DNA from: Lysobacter antibioticus | GTDB lineage: Bacteria > Pseudomonadota > Gammaproteobacteria > Xanthomonadales > Xanthomonadaceae | Assembly (NCBI RefSeq): GCF_001442535.1 | Contig: NZ_CP013141.1 | Coordinates: forward strand, 3,727,847-3,791,846 | DNA: 64,000 bases | Direction of reading: 5' to 3' | Part shown: one piece after another, positions 1 to 7,598 of the stretch | Numbering within the stretch: position 1 is the first letter of the stretch | How the letters are laid out: every line of letters begins with the position of its first letter | Translations under genes and position numbers: made by a program | The notes under the pieces: model-generated | The model's input: only the letters and a program-made list of their open reading frames with translations | Told to the model about the DNA's origin: nothing | Database searches by the model: none

Positions 1-10
1 CCCGAGCGAG

Positions 11-340
11 CCGCACACTATACAGCAGTTTTCGTGAACGTCAACACCTGTCCGCGAAACTTTTTGCTGCTTCCCGACTCGTCGTCCGCTTCGTTTTTCC
101 GAAGCTTCCGTCTCACCGGGCCGCGCATCTTACAGCATGTTTTCGACTCGTCAACACTTATCGAAACCGCCGCTTTCTGCGCCCCGCCAACCTCACAAAC
201 CGGTCAGCGGGCCGCGCATCTTACAGCAATGTTTCAGACCGTCAACACCTGTCGAAACCGCTCTTTCTGCGCGTCCCCGCCGTGCGATGCATCTGCTCAG
301 CGGGGCCGCGCATTATGCATACATGAATACGCATTGGGAA
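11..340 (-). promoter_or_regulatory. Tandem array of minus-strand sigma-70 promoters
   Basis: Three near-identical promoters read leftwards. Copy 1 has TTGACG at 39-44 and TATAGT at 17-22, copy 2 has TTGACG at 149-154 and TAAGAT at 127-132, and copy 3 has TTGACG at 240-245 and TAAGAT at 218-223. All have exactly 16 bp between the boxes. A weaker fourth copy has TTCCCA at 335-340 and CATAAT at 312-317. Each -10 box is followed by a GC-rich discriminator, and each -35 lies within a repeated block that includes GTCAACACYT. Multiple strong promoters with GC-rich discriminators are typical of stringently controlled rRNA or tRNA operons, so the gene driven probably begins just beyond base 1. The identity of that gene is inference, because nothing of it is in the window. 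Confidence 0.65.
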
Positions 341-436
341 GAGGATCACGAAAAGAATTTCACAGCGCTCGCATTGACGCGCGCAGGCCGCTGCGATGAT
401 GTTCGTGGGCATTGTCCAAGCGCAGGGATGAGCGCG

Positions 437-880
437 ATGTCGACGCTACGTATAGCGATCGTTGGCCTGAGTCTGCTCGTTTCAGGCTGCGCCGCCGATG
501 CCGGCGATTCCTGGGTGGAACTCGCAGGCCGCCGCTATACGGTGGAAGTGGCCGCCGACGATGAATCCAGGGCGCGCGGGCTGATGTTCCGCGACGAGAT
601 GGCCGCCGACCGGGGCATGGTGTTCGTCCACGAGAGGGAACAGCCGCTCGCCTATTGGATGAAGAACACCCGGATCCCGCTCGACATCCTCTACTTCGAT
701 GCCCGCAAGCGACTGGTCTCGCAACGCCGCGACGTGCCGCCGTGCTCGGCCGGCGATGCCTGCCCGCCCTATCCGAGCGATGCGCCGGCGAAATACGTGC
801 TTGAGCTCAATGCCGGCCAGGCCGCTCGATTGAACCTGCGCGACGGCGCCAAGCTGCAGTTCGGGCCGGGTATCGAATAA
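437..880 (+). CDS. DUF192 family lipoprotein
   Basis: A 147-residue protein opens with a lipoprotein signal peptide ending in the lipobox LVSGC (residues about 14-18), so it is probably anchored in a membrane facing the periplasm. The rest matches the DUF192 fold, with the family hallmarks RGLMFRDEMAADRGMVFV and the YWMKNTRIPLDILY block. DUF192 proteins are small and their biochemical role is unclear. The ATG at 437 is chosen because AGGGA lies 8 bases upstream. An ATG at 428 in the same frame overlaps that ribosome site. The upstream 400 bases hold only the leftward promoter array. Confidence 0.85.
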   Translation: MSTLRIAIVGLSLLVSGCAADAGDSWVELAGRRYTVEVAADDESRARGLMFRDEMAADRGMVFVHEREQPLAYWMKNTRIPLDILYFDARKRLVSQRRDVPPCSAGDACPPYPSDAPAKYVLELNAGQAARLNLRDGAKLQFGPGIE

Positions 881-1033
881 AGACGGGCGGTGGGATCACG
901 CCGGCCTGGGCGGCCCCGCGATGCGGGATGCCTATGTAACGGGCGCCTTCACGCGGGGAAGGACACCCAAGAAGTGACTGAAACCGGCCGGAGCCGGCCA
1001 TCCGCCGGGACGAAACGCCCGCGCAGCGGCGCC

Positions 1034-1225
1034 TCAGACTTCCATCATCTCGAAATCGTCCTTGGTCACCCCGCAATCCGGGCAGGTCCAGGTGTCCGGC
1101 ACGTCGGCCCATCGCGTTCCCGGGGCCAGGCCCTCTTCCGGCAGCCCCTGGGCTTCGTCGTAAATGAAGCCGCACACGACGCACATCCAGGTGCGGTAGG
1201 CGGTGGTCGCGGCGATCTCGGACAT
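1034..1225 (-). CDS. Rubredoxin
   Basis: This 63-residue protein carries the two rubredoxin knuckles, CVVCG near residue 15 and CPDCG near residue 48, whose four cysteines bind one iron. Between them sits the conserved [16 protein letters not shown] segment. It should act as a small cytoplasmic one-electron carrier. The start MSEIAATT at 1225 gives the usual length; in-frame ATGs at 1258 and 1264 would add a non-conserved tail. It is divergent from thiE, and the rubredoxin-thiE-hemL order is familiar in Xanthomonadaceae. The 150 bases to the DUF192 gene hold a GC-rich hairpin near 986-1000. Confidence 0.95.
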   Translation of the reverse strand: MSEIAATTAYRTWMCVVCGFIYDEAQGLPEEGLAPGTRWADVPDTWTCPDCGVTKDDFEMMEV

Positions 1226-1293
1226 GGGCGGATAATGCGGGGATTGCGGGACGCGCATTGTCACACCCCGCCCTCCCCGACGGAAGCCGAAGC

Positions 1294-1932
1294 ATGAATT
1301 CTCCTTGGCCGCGCCGCGGTCTGTACGCGATCACGCCCGACGAAGCCGACACCGGCCGCTTGTCGGCACGAGTCGAGACCGTGCTGGCGGCCGGCGCCCA
1401 GTGGCTGCAATACCGGAACAAATCCGCCGACGCCGCCCTGCGCCGGCAGCAAGCTACGGCCTTGCTGGCGATATGCCGGCGCCATCGCGTGCCGCTGATC
1501 GTCAACGACGATTGGCGCCTGGCCGCCGACATCGGCGCCGACGGCGCGCACCTGGGCGAGGACGACGGCCAGCTCGGCACCGCCCGCGCCGCGCTCGGCC
1601 CCGCTGCGATCCTCGGTGCTTCGTGCTACGACAAGATCGAACTCGCCCGCAGCGCCGCGGCCCATGGCGCCAGCTATGTCGCCTTCGGCGCCTTCTTCCC
1701 CTCGCCGACCAAACCGCATGCGCGACGGGCCTCGCCGCAGTTGCTGACGCAAGCGGCGGCGCTCGGCCTGCCGCGGGTGGCGATCGGCGGCATCACCCCG
1801 GACAATGCGCGTTCGCTCGTCGATGCCGGCGCCGATCTGCTGGCGGTCATCAGCGGCGTGTTCGATGCGCCCGACCCGGCCGCCGCCGTGCACGCCTACC
1901 TTTCCTGTTTCGAAGAAGCCCCCCATGAATAA
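1294..1932 (+). CDS. thiE: Thiamine-phosphate synthase
   Basis: The 212-residue TIM-barrel protein joins hydroxymethylpyrimidine diphosphate to thiazole phosphate, giving thiamine monophosphate. It shows GLYAITP at the first strand, [10 protein letters not shown] for diphosphate binding, [20 protein letters not shown] in the middle, and the phosphate-binding [16 protein letters not shown] near the end. The start MNSPWPRRG at 1294 follows CGGAAG. Its last 8 bases overlap the start of hemL, so the two are probably cotranscribed and translationally coupled. The other thiamine gene, thiC, lies at 40449 behind a TPP riboswitch, and no riboswitch is seen here. Confidence 0.95.
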   Translation: MNSPWPRRGLYAITPDEADTGRLSARVETVLAAGAQWLQYRNKSADAALRRQQATALLAICRRHRVPLIVNDDWRLAADIGADGAHLGEDDGQLGTARAALGPAAILGASCYDKIELARSAAAHGASYVAFGAFFPSPTKPHARRASPQLLTQAAALGLPRVAIGGITPDNARSLVDAGADLLAVISGVFDAPDPAAAVHAYLSCFEEAPHE

Positions 1933-3208
1933 CACCCGCTCCCACGAGCTGTTCACCCGCGCGTCCGAACTCCTGCCCGGCGGCGTCAATTCGCCGGTGC
2001 GCGCCTTCAAGTCGGTCGGCGGCGAACCGTTCTTCGCCGAACGCGCCCAAGGCGCCTATCTCTACGACGTCGACGGCAACCGCTATATCGACTACGTCGG
2101 CTCCTGGGGCCCGATGATCGCCGGCCATGCGCATCCGCAGGTGCTGGCCGCGGTCGCCGAGACCATGCGTCACGGCCTCAGCTTCGGCGTACCGAACGCA
2201 CTCGAGGTGACGATGGCCGAAGCGATCACCCGCATCGTGCCGAGCTGCGAGATGGTGCGCATGGTCAATTCGGGCACCGAAGCGACGCTGTCGGCGATCC
2301 GGGTGGCGCGCGGCGCGACCGGGCGCTCGCGCATCGTCAAGTTCGAGGGCTGCTATCACGGCCACGGCGACAGTTTCCTGGTCAAGGCCGGCAGCGGCGC
2401 GCTGACCTTGGGCCTGCCGAATTCGCCGGGCGTGCCGTCCGCGCTCGCCGACCTGACCCTGACCCTGCCCTATAACGACTTCGATGCCGCGAGCGCCCTG
2501 TTCGACGAAGTCGGCGACGAAATCGCCGGTTTGATCATCGAGCCGATCGTCGGCAACGCCAACTGCATCCTGCCGCGCGACGGCTACCTGCAGCATCTGC
2601 GCGAACTGTGCACGAAGTACGGCGCGCTGTTGATCTTCGACGAAGTCATGACCGGCTTCCGCGTCGCCCTTGGCGGCGCGCAGCAGCGCTATGGCATCGT
2701 TCCGGACCTGAGCACCTTCGGCAAGATCATCGGCGGCGGCATGCCGGTCGGCGCCTACGGCGGTCGCCGCGACCTGATGAGCCAGGTCGCGCCGAGCGGC
2801 CCGATCTACCAGGCCGGCACGCTCAGCGGCAATCCGGTGGCGATGGCCGCGGGCCTGGCGACCCTGGAACTGATCCAGGCGCCGGGCTTCCACGATGCCT
2901 TGGAACGCAGCACCCACGCGCTCTGCGATGGCCTGGAAAGCGCGGCGAGAGCCGCTGGAATCGCCTTCCACACCACCCGTGCGCCCGGCATGTTCGGCCT
3001 GTATTTCCGCGAAGGCCCGGTCGAAAGCTTCGCCGATGCCCTCGGCTCGGACACCCAGCGTTTCAACCGTTTCTTCCACGGCATGCTCGAGCGCGGCGTG
3101 TATCTGGCGCCGTCGGCGTTCGAGGCCGGCTTCGTGTCGAGCGCGCATGGCGAGGCGGAAATCGCCGAGACCATCGAAGCGGCTCGGGCGACGTTCGCTA
3201 CGCTGTAA
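1925..3208 (+). CDS. hemL: Glutamate-1-semialdehyde 2,1-aminomutase
   Basis: The 427-residue PLP enzyme makes 5-aminolevulinate from glutamate-1-semialdehyde, an early step of tetrapyrrole and heme synthesis by the C5 pathway. It starts with [20 protein letters not shown], has the NSGTEA cofactor loop, the [15 protein letters not shown] region and the [10 protein letters not shown] aspartate. The Schiff-base lysine lies in [15 protein letters not shown] at about residue 267. Length and layout are those of the family. It overlaps the end of thiE by 8 bases. A convergent terminator separates it from the TonB receptor gene. Confidence 0.97.
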   Translation: MNNTRSHELFTRASELLPGGVNSPVRAFKSVGGEPFFAERAQGAYLYDVDGNRYIDYVGSWGPMIAGHAHPQVLAAVAETMRHGLSFGVPNALEVTMAEAITRIVPSCEMVRMVNSGTEATLSAIRVARGATGRSRIVKFEGCYHGHGDSFLVKAGSGALTLGLPNSPGVPSALADLTLTLPYNDFDAASALFDEVGDEIAGLIIEPIVGNANCILPRDGYLQHLRELCTKYGALLIFDEVMTGFRVALGGAQQRYGIVPDLSTFGKIIGGGMPVGAYGGRRDLMSQVAPSGPIYQAGTLSGNPVAMAAGLATLELIQAPGFHDALERSTHALCDGLESAARAAGIAFHTTRAPGMFGLYFREGPVESFADALGSDTQRFNRFFHGMLERGVYLAPSAFEAGFVSSAHGEAEIAETIEAARATFATL

Positions 3209-3225
3209 GGCGTCCGGGGGGGGCA

Positions 3226-3268
3226 AGAGCAAATCCCCCCTTACCCCCTCTTTTCAAAGAGAGGATGG
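3226..3268. repeat. C-rich intergenic repeat, copy 1
   Basis: The segment AGAGCAAATCCCCCCTTACC followed by a C-rich tract and TTTTCAAAGAGAGGA resembles copies at 47931-47969 and 49521-49566, and an inverted one at 48041-48075. The core is GAGCAAATcCCCCC, C-rich, CTTTnnCAAAG, G-rich, and can fold on itself. It lies just after the hemL stop. Similar tracts are common between genes in Xanthomonads; the function is unknown. Confidence 0.6.
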
Positions 3269-3324
3269 CACGGGATGTGGGCGAGTCGCGGTTAGTGCCA
3301 TTCGCCGCAGCGAACGCGCAAACG

Positions 3325-3351
3325 AAAGGGCCGGCGACGCGCCGGCCCTTT
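3325..3351. terminator. Bidirectional terminator between hemL and the TonB receptor
   Basis: A perfect 11-bp stem, AAAGGGCCGGC at 3325-3335 and GCCGGCCCTTT at 3341-3351, has a 5-base loop and A/T flanks. It lies 15 bases beyond the stop codon of the minus-strand receptor and in the run-out of hemL. Confidence 0.85.
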
Positions 3352-3365
3352 GTTCTTCATGGCGA

Positions 3366-5471
3366 TCAGAAAGTGAACGTGGCGCTCAGGCCGATATTGC
3401 GACGGGCGCCGAACCAGCAGTCGCCTCGGCCCATGCAGATGCTGAAATAGCGCTTGTCGGTCAGGTTGTTGACGTTGAGCGCCCAACGCCATGCGCCGGT
3501 CTCGAACGACACCATCGCATCGGCCAGGGTGACCGAGGGCGTGGTCGGCGCGGGCGGGCTGTCGAAGGCGCTCATGTAACGCAGGCCCAAACCGGCGGCG
3601 AAACCGTCGCGGCCGCCGACGCTGAAACGCTGCTTACCCCAGACCGCCGCCTGATGGCGCGGTGTGGCTTCGAGCTGCTTGTCGTTGTCGAGATAGTTGT
3701 AGTGCGCGGTGATGTCGAAGTTGGAAGTCACCCTGCCGGTAAGTTCGAGCTCGAACCCGCTGACCTTGGTCTTGCCGGCCTGCACGTTGGTGTTGTGGTT
3801 GGCCGGATCGGGCACCAAGCGGTTTTCTTCGCGCAGTTCGTAGGTCGCGGCGGTGAAGCTCAGCTCGCGCCCGGCCGGTTCGAACTTGAGGCCGGCTTCG
3901 ATCTGCTCGCCCTTCTGCGGCTTGTAACGCGCGCCGGTGAGGGCGTTGGTGCCGGCCACCGGGGTGAAGGACTCGCTGTAGCTCAGGTACGGCGACCAGC
4001 CGGCCCAGTCGTGGAACATCACCCCCAGGCGCTTGGTGGTGGCGTTGGAGGTCTCGTCGGCGGCGCCGACCAGGCCGTTCTTGGCGCGATCGTGGCGCAG
4101 CCCGGCGACGACGATCCAGTGATCGCCGATACGCATCTGGTCCTGCAGATAGGCGCCGACCTGGCGCTGGCTGCTGTTGACCGCCGGGCCGAACGGCGGC
4201 GGCGTGTACGGCGTGTAGACCGGGTTGTAGATGTCGATCGGCGGCACCGTGCCGCCGCGCGAGGGCGAGCCGTCGAACAACTGCGCTTCCTCCTGCTTGA
4301 ACCGCACCGCATCCAGGCCGAGCAGCATCTGGTGTTCGACCGCGCCGGTCTTGAAGCGGCCCTCGACGTGCTGGTCGAGGTTCTGCATCCGCACCCGGTT
4401 GTGGGCGAACCAGCCTTCGCGGTTGATGACCCGTTGCCCGGCGTCGATGAAGGGATTCAGCGGCGCGCTGAAGGGATCGCCGTACAGACTGGCGTAGTCG
4501 ACCTTGTTGCGTGCGGCGCGGAACGACTGGCGGACGGTCCAGTTGTCGTTGAAACGATGCTCGAACAGCCAGCCCGCGCTGGTGCGATCGGTGTCGTAAT
4601 GATCGCCGGGATTGCCGATGAAACGGTTGGCCGGGACGCGCCCGTTCGGGTTCGGCGCCAGCAAGCCGCTCCAGCCGAAGAACTGCGAAGTCGAACCGGT
4701 GCGGTCCTGCTGCCAGCGCAGTTGCAGGGTCAGCGAGGTGTCTTCGCTCGGCTTCCAGGTCAGCGAAGGGGCGATCAGGCGGCGGTCGTCGTCGACGTGA
4801 TCGACCTGGGTTTCGCTGTCGCGGTAAACACCGACGATGCGATACAGCCAGGTACCGTCGGCGGTCAGCGGCCCGGTGAAATCGGCGTTGACCTGGCGGC
4901 GGTCGAAGCTGCCCAGTTGCACGCCGATTTCGCGCTGCGCCTGCGCCTGCGGGCGCTTGCTGACCAGATTGATCACGCCGGCGGTGCTGCCCTGCCCGAA
5001 CAGCATCGAGGACGGGCCACGCAGCACTTCGATGCGCTCGAGCATGTAGGGATCGGTACGCGCCGAGCTGGTGTAGTAGTTGAAGTTGCTGCGCAAGCCG
5101 TCGAGGTATTCCTGCGGCGAGCTGCCGCGGATCAGGGTCCAGTCGCCGCGCGAGTCCAGGCCGTACGCGTCCGAGCGCACGCCGGCGGCGTAGTTCAATG
5201 CGTCCTGCACGTTCAAGGCGCCCTGGTCGGTCATGCGCTCGCGGGTGACCACGGTGATCGCCTGCGGGGTCTCCGAGATCGGCGTGTCGGTCTTGGTCGC
5301 GGTGCTGGCGTTGCCGGCCTTGTAGCCGATGGACGCGCCCTGGACGACGATGTGGTCGAGCGTCTTGGCCTGGTCGGCGGCGGCATCCGGGCTCTCGGCC
5401 AGGGCCGGGAAACTCAGGCAAAAACCAATGGCCAGGGCGAGGGGCGCCGGGACGTGACGGCTGCAGGACAT
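3366..5471 (-). CDS. TonB-dependent siderophore receptor
   Basis: A 701-residue outer-membrane receptor of the FhuA/FpvA class. It has a signal peptide ending near ALAES, a TonB-box-like DHIVVQG, a plug domain with ISETPQAITVVTRERMTDQG and the VLRGPSSMLFGQGSTAGVIN block, and a 22-strand barrel ending in a terminal phenylalanine (SATFTF). It should import a ferric siderophore using TonB energy; the ligand cannot be read from sequence. The start at 5471 has CGGAG 8 bases upstream. A Fur-like box lies 28-46 bases before the start, so iron repression is likely. No siderophore biosynthesis genes are nearby, so it may take up exogenous siderophores. Confidence 0.9.
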   Translation of the reverse strand: MSCSRHVPAPLALAIGFCLSFPALAESPDAAADQAKTLDHIVVQGASIGYKAGNASTATKTDTPISETPQAITVVTRERMTDQGALNVQDALNYAAGVRSDAYGLDSRGDWTLIRGSSPQEYLDGLRSNFNYYTSSARTDPYMLERIEVLRGPSSMLFGQGSTAGVINLVSKRPQAQAQREIGVQLGSFDRRQVNADFTGPLTADGTWLYRIVGVYRDSETQVDHVDDDRRLIAPSLTWKPSEDTSLTLQLRWQQDRTGSTSQFFGWSGLLAPNPNGRVPANRFIGNPGDHYDTDRTSAGWLFEHRFNDNWTVRQSFRAARNKVDYASLYGDPFSAPLNPFIDAGQRVINREGWFAHNRVRMQNLDQHVEGRFKTGAVEHQMLLGLDAVRFKQEEAQLFDGSPSRGGTVPPIDIYNPVYTPYTPPPFGPAVNSSQRQVGAYLQDQMRIGDHWIVVAGLRHDRAKNGLVGAADETSNATTKRLGVMFHDWAGWSPYLSYSESFTPVAGTNALTGARYKPQKGEQIEAGLKFEPAGRELSFTAATYELREENRLVPDPANHNTNVQAGKTKVSGFELELTGRVTSNFDITAHYNYLDNDKQLEATPRHQAAVWGKQRFSVGGRDGFAAGLGLRYMSAFDSPPAPTTPSVTLADAMVSFETGAWRWALNVNNLTDKRYFSICMGRGDCWFGARRNIGLSATFTF

Positions 5472-5498
5472 ACGGGGGCTCCGGGGTCTAAAGCAAAC

Positions 5499-5517
5499 GA
5501 GAATTATTATCGTTTAG
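5499..5517 (-). promoter_or_regulatory. Fur-box-like operator
   Basis: GAGAATTATTATCGTTTAG lies directly upstream of the receptor gene and matches the 19-bp Fur consensus at about 12 positions by eye. It is a rare AT-rich stretch in this GC-rich DNA. Its placement before a siderophore receptor supports iron-dependent repression. Confidence 0.65.
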
Positions 5518-5592
5518 TGAAGAACCGTAAAGACCCGGCCCCGGCCGGACTGCCTGCAAAGGCGATACCGACGCGGTTTCGATGGGTAATCG

Positions 5593-6012
5593 CTAGAGAT
5601 GGCGGGCGATGCGCTCGGCCAACCGGTCCAGTGCCGCGCGATCGGCCGGCGCCGGCAAACCATCGCGGTACAGGCGCAAGACGCCGTCGTGCTGGCGGCG
5701 CGGCTGCACGTGCAGATGCAGGTGCGGCACTTCCTGGCCGCCGGCTTCGCCGTTGGATTGCCACAGATTGAGCCCGGCCGGCCGGACTTGCGCCGCCAAG
5801 GCCTTGGCGATGCGCACCGCGATCGCCATCAGATGCCCCGCGGTGGCTTCGTCGAGGGCGTAAATGTCCTCGATGTGCCGGCGCGGTACCACCAGGACGT
5901 GGCCTTCGACCGCCTGGCGCAGGTCCATGAAGGCCACCGCGACCTCGTCCTCGTACACCCGGCTCGCCGGCGCGCGGCCGGCGAGGATGGCGCAGAAGAT
6001 GCAGTCGCTCAT
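5593..6012 (-). CDS. HIT family nucleotide-binding protein
   Basis: The 139-residue protein begins CIFCAILAGRAPASRVYED and carries the histidine triad HLHLHVQ at residues 97-103, the signature of HIT hydrolases and transferases of the HINT branch. These cleave nucleotidyl phosphoramidates such as AMP-lysine; the physiological substrate is not evident. The start MSDCIFC at 6012 is the family start, although the frame is open further upstream. It sits 10 bases after the aminotransferase stop at 6023 on the same strand, so the two are probably one transcription unit. Confidence 0.92.
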   Translation of the reverse strand: MSDCIFCAILAGRAPASRVYEDEVAVAFMDLRQAVEGHVLVVPRRHIEDIYALDEATAGHLMAIAVRIAKALAAQVRPAGLNLWQSNGEAGGQEVPHLHLHVQPRRQHDGVLRLYRDGLPAPADRAALDRLAERIARHL

Positions 6013-6022
6013 CGCGCCCGGA

Positions 6023-7243
6023 TCAACGCCCGAGGAACTGCAGCAGGGCCGCGCGCAGGCGCGCGAGCCCGTCGGCGACATCTTCGTCGCCGATGTTCAA
6101 GGCCGGCACGAAGCGCAGCACGTCCGGCCCGGCTTGCAGCACCAACAGGCCGTGCTCGATGCAGCGGTCGAGGATCTCGCCGGCCTTGCCGGCGTGTTCG
6201 GGACGCAACTGCGCGCCGATCATCAGGCCGCGCCCGCGCACTTCGGAGAACAAGCCGAGTTCGCTATCGAGCCCGGCGAGGCCGGCGCGGATCGCCTGCG
6301 CCTGGCGCTCGACGTTGGCCATCAGCTCAGGCGAATTCAACTCGCGCAGCGCCGCGCCTGCGACCGCCGCGGCCAGCGGATTGCCGCCGAAGGTGGTGCC
6401 GTGGGCGCCGAACTGCATCGACTGCGCGGCTTTCGGGCCGACCAGCATGGCGCCGATCGGGAAACCGCTGCCGAGCGCCTTGGCCAGCGTCACCACGTCG
6501 GGCACGACCTCGTAGCCGTGGCAGGCGAACAGACGCCCGCTGCGGCCCATGCCGCACTGGATCTCGTCGAGGATCAGCAGCGCTTCGTGGCGATCGCACA
6601 AGGCGCGCAGGCCGCTCAGGAACTCTTGCGTGGCCGGCGTCACCCCGCCCTCGCCCTGGACCGGCTCGACCAGCACCGCGCAAACGTCGCCCGCGGCCAT
6701 CGCCGCTTCGGCCGCGGCCAGATCGTTGAAATCGCTGTAGCGAAAACCCGGCGGCAACGGCTCGAAGCCCTCGTGGTACTTCGGCTGTGCGGTCGCGGTG
6801 ACCGCGGCCAGGGTGCGGCCGTGGAAGCTGCCGCGGAAACTCAGGATCACCCGGCGCTCGGGCTCGCGGCCCTGCGCGGTCGCCCACTTGCGCGCGAGCT
6901 TGATCGCCGCCTCGTTGGCTTCGGCGCCGGAGTTGCACAGGAACACGCGTTCGGCGAAACCGGCCGCGGACACGAGCTGCTCGGCCAAGCGCAGCGGCGG
7001 CTCGCTGATGAAGACGTTGCTGGTATGCCAGAGCTTGCCGGCCTGTTCGGTCAGCGCCTGGATCAGCGCCGGATGCGCATGGCCGAGCGCGTTGACCGCG
7101 ATGCCGGCGCCGAAGTCGACGTACTCGCGTCCGTCCAGGTCCCACACGCGCGAGCCTTTGCCGTGATCGAGCACGATCCGGCGCGGGCGGTAGACGGGCA
7201 GGTAATAGCGCTCGGAAAGGGCGTAGAGCGAGGCGGTGTCCAT
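6023..7243 (-). CDS. argD: Acetylornithine/succinyldiaminopimelate-type aminotransferase
   Basis: A 406-residue class-III PLP aminotransferase. Visible marks are NALGHAHPALIQALTEQ, the NSGAEANEAAIKLARK cofactor loop, the SFHGRTLAAVTAT block, EPVQGEGGV, ILDEIQCGMGRSG, and the PLP lysine in TLAKALGSGFPIGAM at about residue 255. These match ArgD, which converts N-acetylglutamate semialdehyde to N-acetylornithine in arginine synthesis and often also acts in lysine synthesis. The start at 7243 (MDTASLYALSERYYLPVY) is the conserved one. In this family a succinylornithine specificity cannot be excluded. No other arg gene is in the window. Confidence 0.85.
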   Translation of the reverse strand: MDTASLYALSERYYLPVYRPRRIVLDHGKGSRVWDLDGREYVDFGAGIAVNALGHAHPALIQALTEQAGKLWHTSNVFISEPPLRLAEQLVSAAGFAERVFLCNSGAEANEAAIKLARKWATAQGREPERRVILSFRGSFHGRTLAAVTATAQPKYHEGFEPLPPGFRYSDFNDLAAAEAAMAAGDVCAVLVEPVQGEGGVTPATQEFLSGLRALCDRHEALLILDEIQCGMGRSGRLFACHGYEVVPDVVTLAKALGSGFPIGAMLVGPKAAQSMQFGAHGTTFGGNPLAAAVAGAALRELNSPELMANVERQAQAIRAGLAGLDSELGLFSEVRGRGLMIGAQLRPEHAGKAGEILDRCIEHGLLVLQAGPDVLRFVPALNIGDEDVADGLARLRAALLQFLGR

Positions 7244-7598
7244 GCGGGCGGCGGTCGCGGTCGAGGAAGAAGAACCGCCATTGTCGCGCATCGTGCCGGC
7301 GCACGCAGCGGCGGCGGATGACGCCCCAGGCTGCCCACCCGGGCGGTCGGGCGGCCTCGCGGCTTGCCGACCGACCGGCCGACAACGCGCCGGCGGCCGA
7401 GGCCGGGCCCGCCATCGCCGGCGCAGCGGGCCTAATCGGGATCCACGCCGGCGGCATGGCCGGACCCACGGATCGCGGCACCGCGACACCCTCGCGGCAC
7501 TTCCATCCGGCGCGGTTCGCAACGACCCTGGCCAACGCGCCGGCGCTGCGAAGGCACGACGCCGGACACTCCATGCTCTTCTTCGATGAGGAAACGTC
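7244..7598. other. Intergenic region without a recognised gene
   Basis: About 355 bases lie between the divergent argD and M20 peptidase genes. Both strands are open in some frames, but with no conserved protein features. The only clear signal is GAGGAAAC directly before the peptidase start. Promoters for both genes should lie here, but I see no convincing -35/-10 pair. Confidence 0.5.

Noticed and set aside
1..420. Short protein frames of 121 and about 97 codons over the promoter array
   Set aside because: They cross the minus-strand promoter repeats and have no ribosome site or conserved motif.
2895..5771. Plus-strand open frame of 958 codons across the TonB receptor
   Set aside because: It is the complementary shadow of the minus-strand receptor. 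Its translation is Arg/Val/Gly-rich with no motif, while the minus strand encodes a full receptor with plug and barrel marks.
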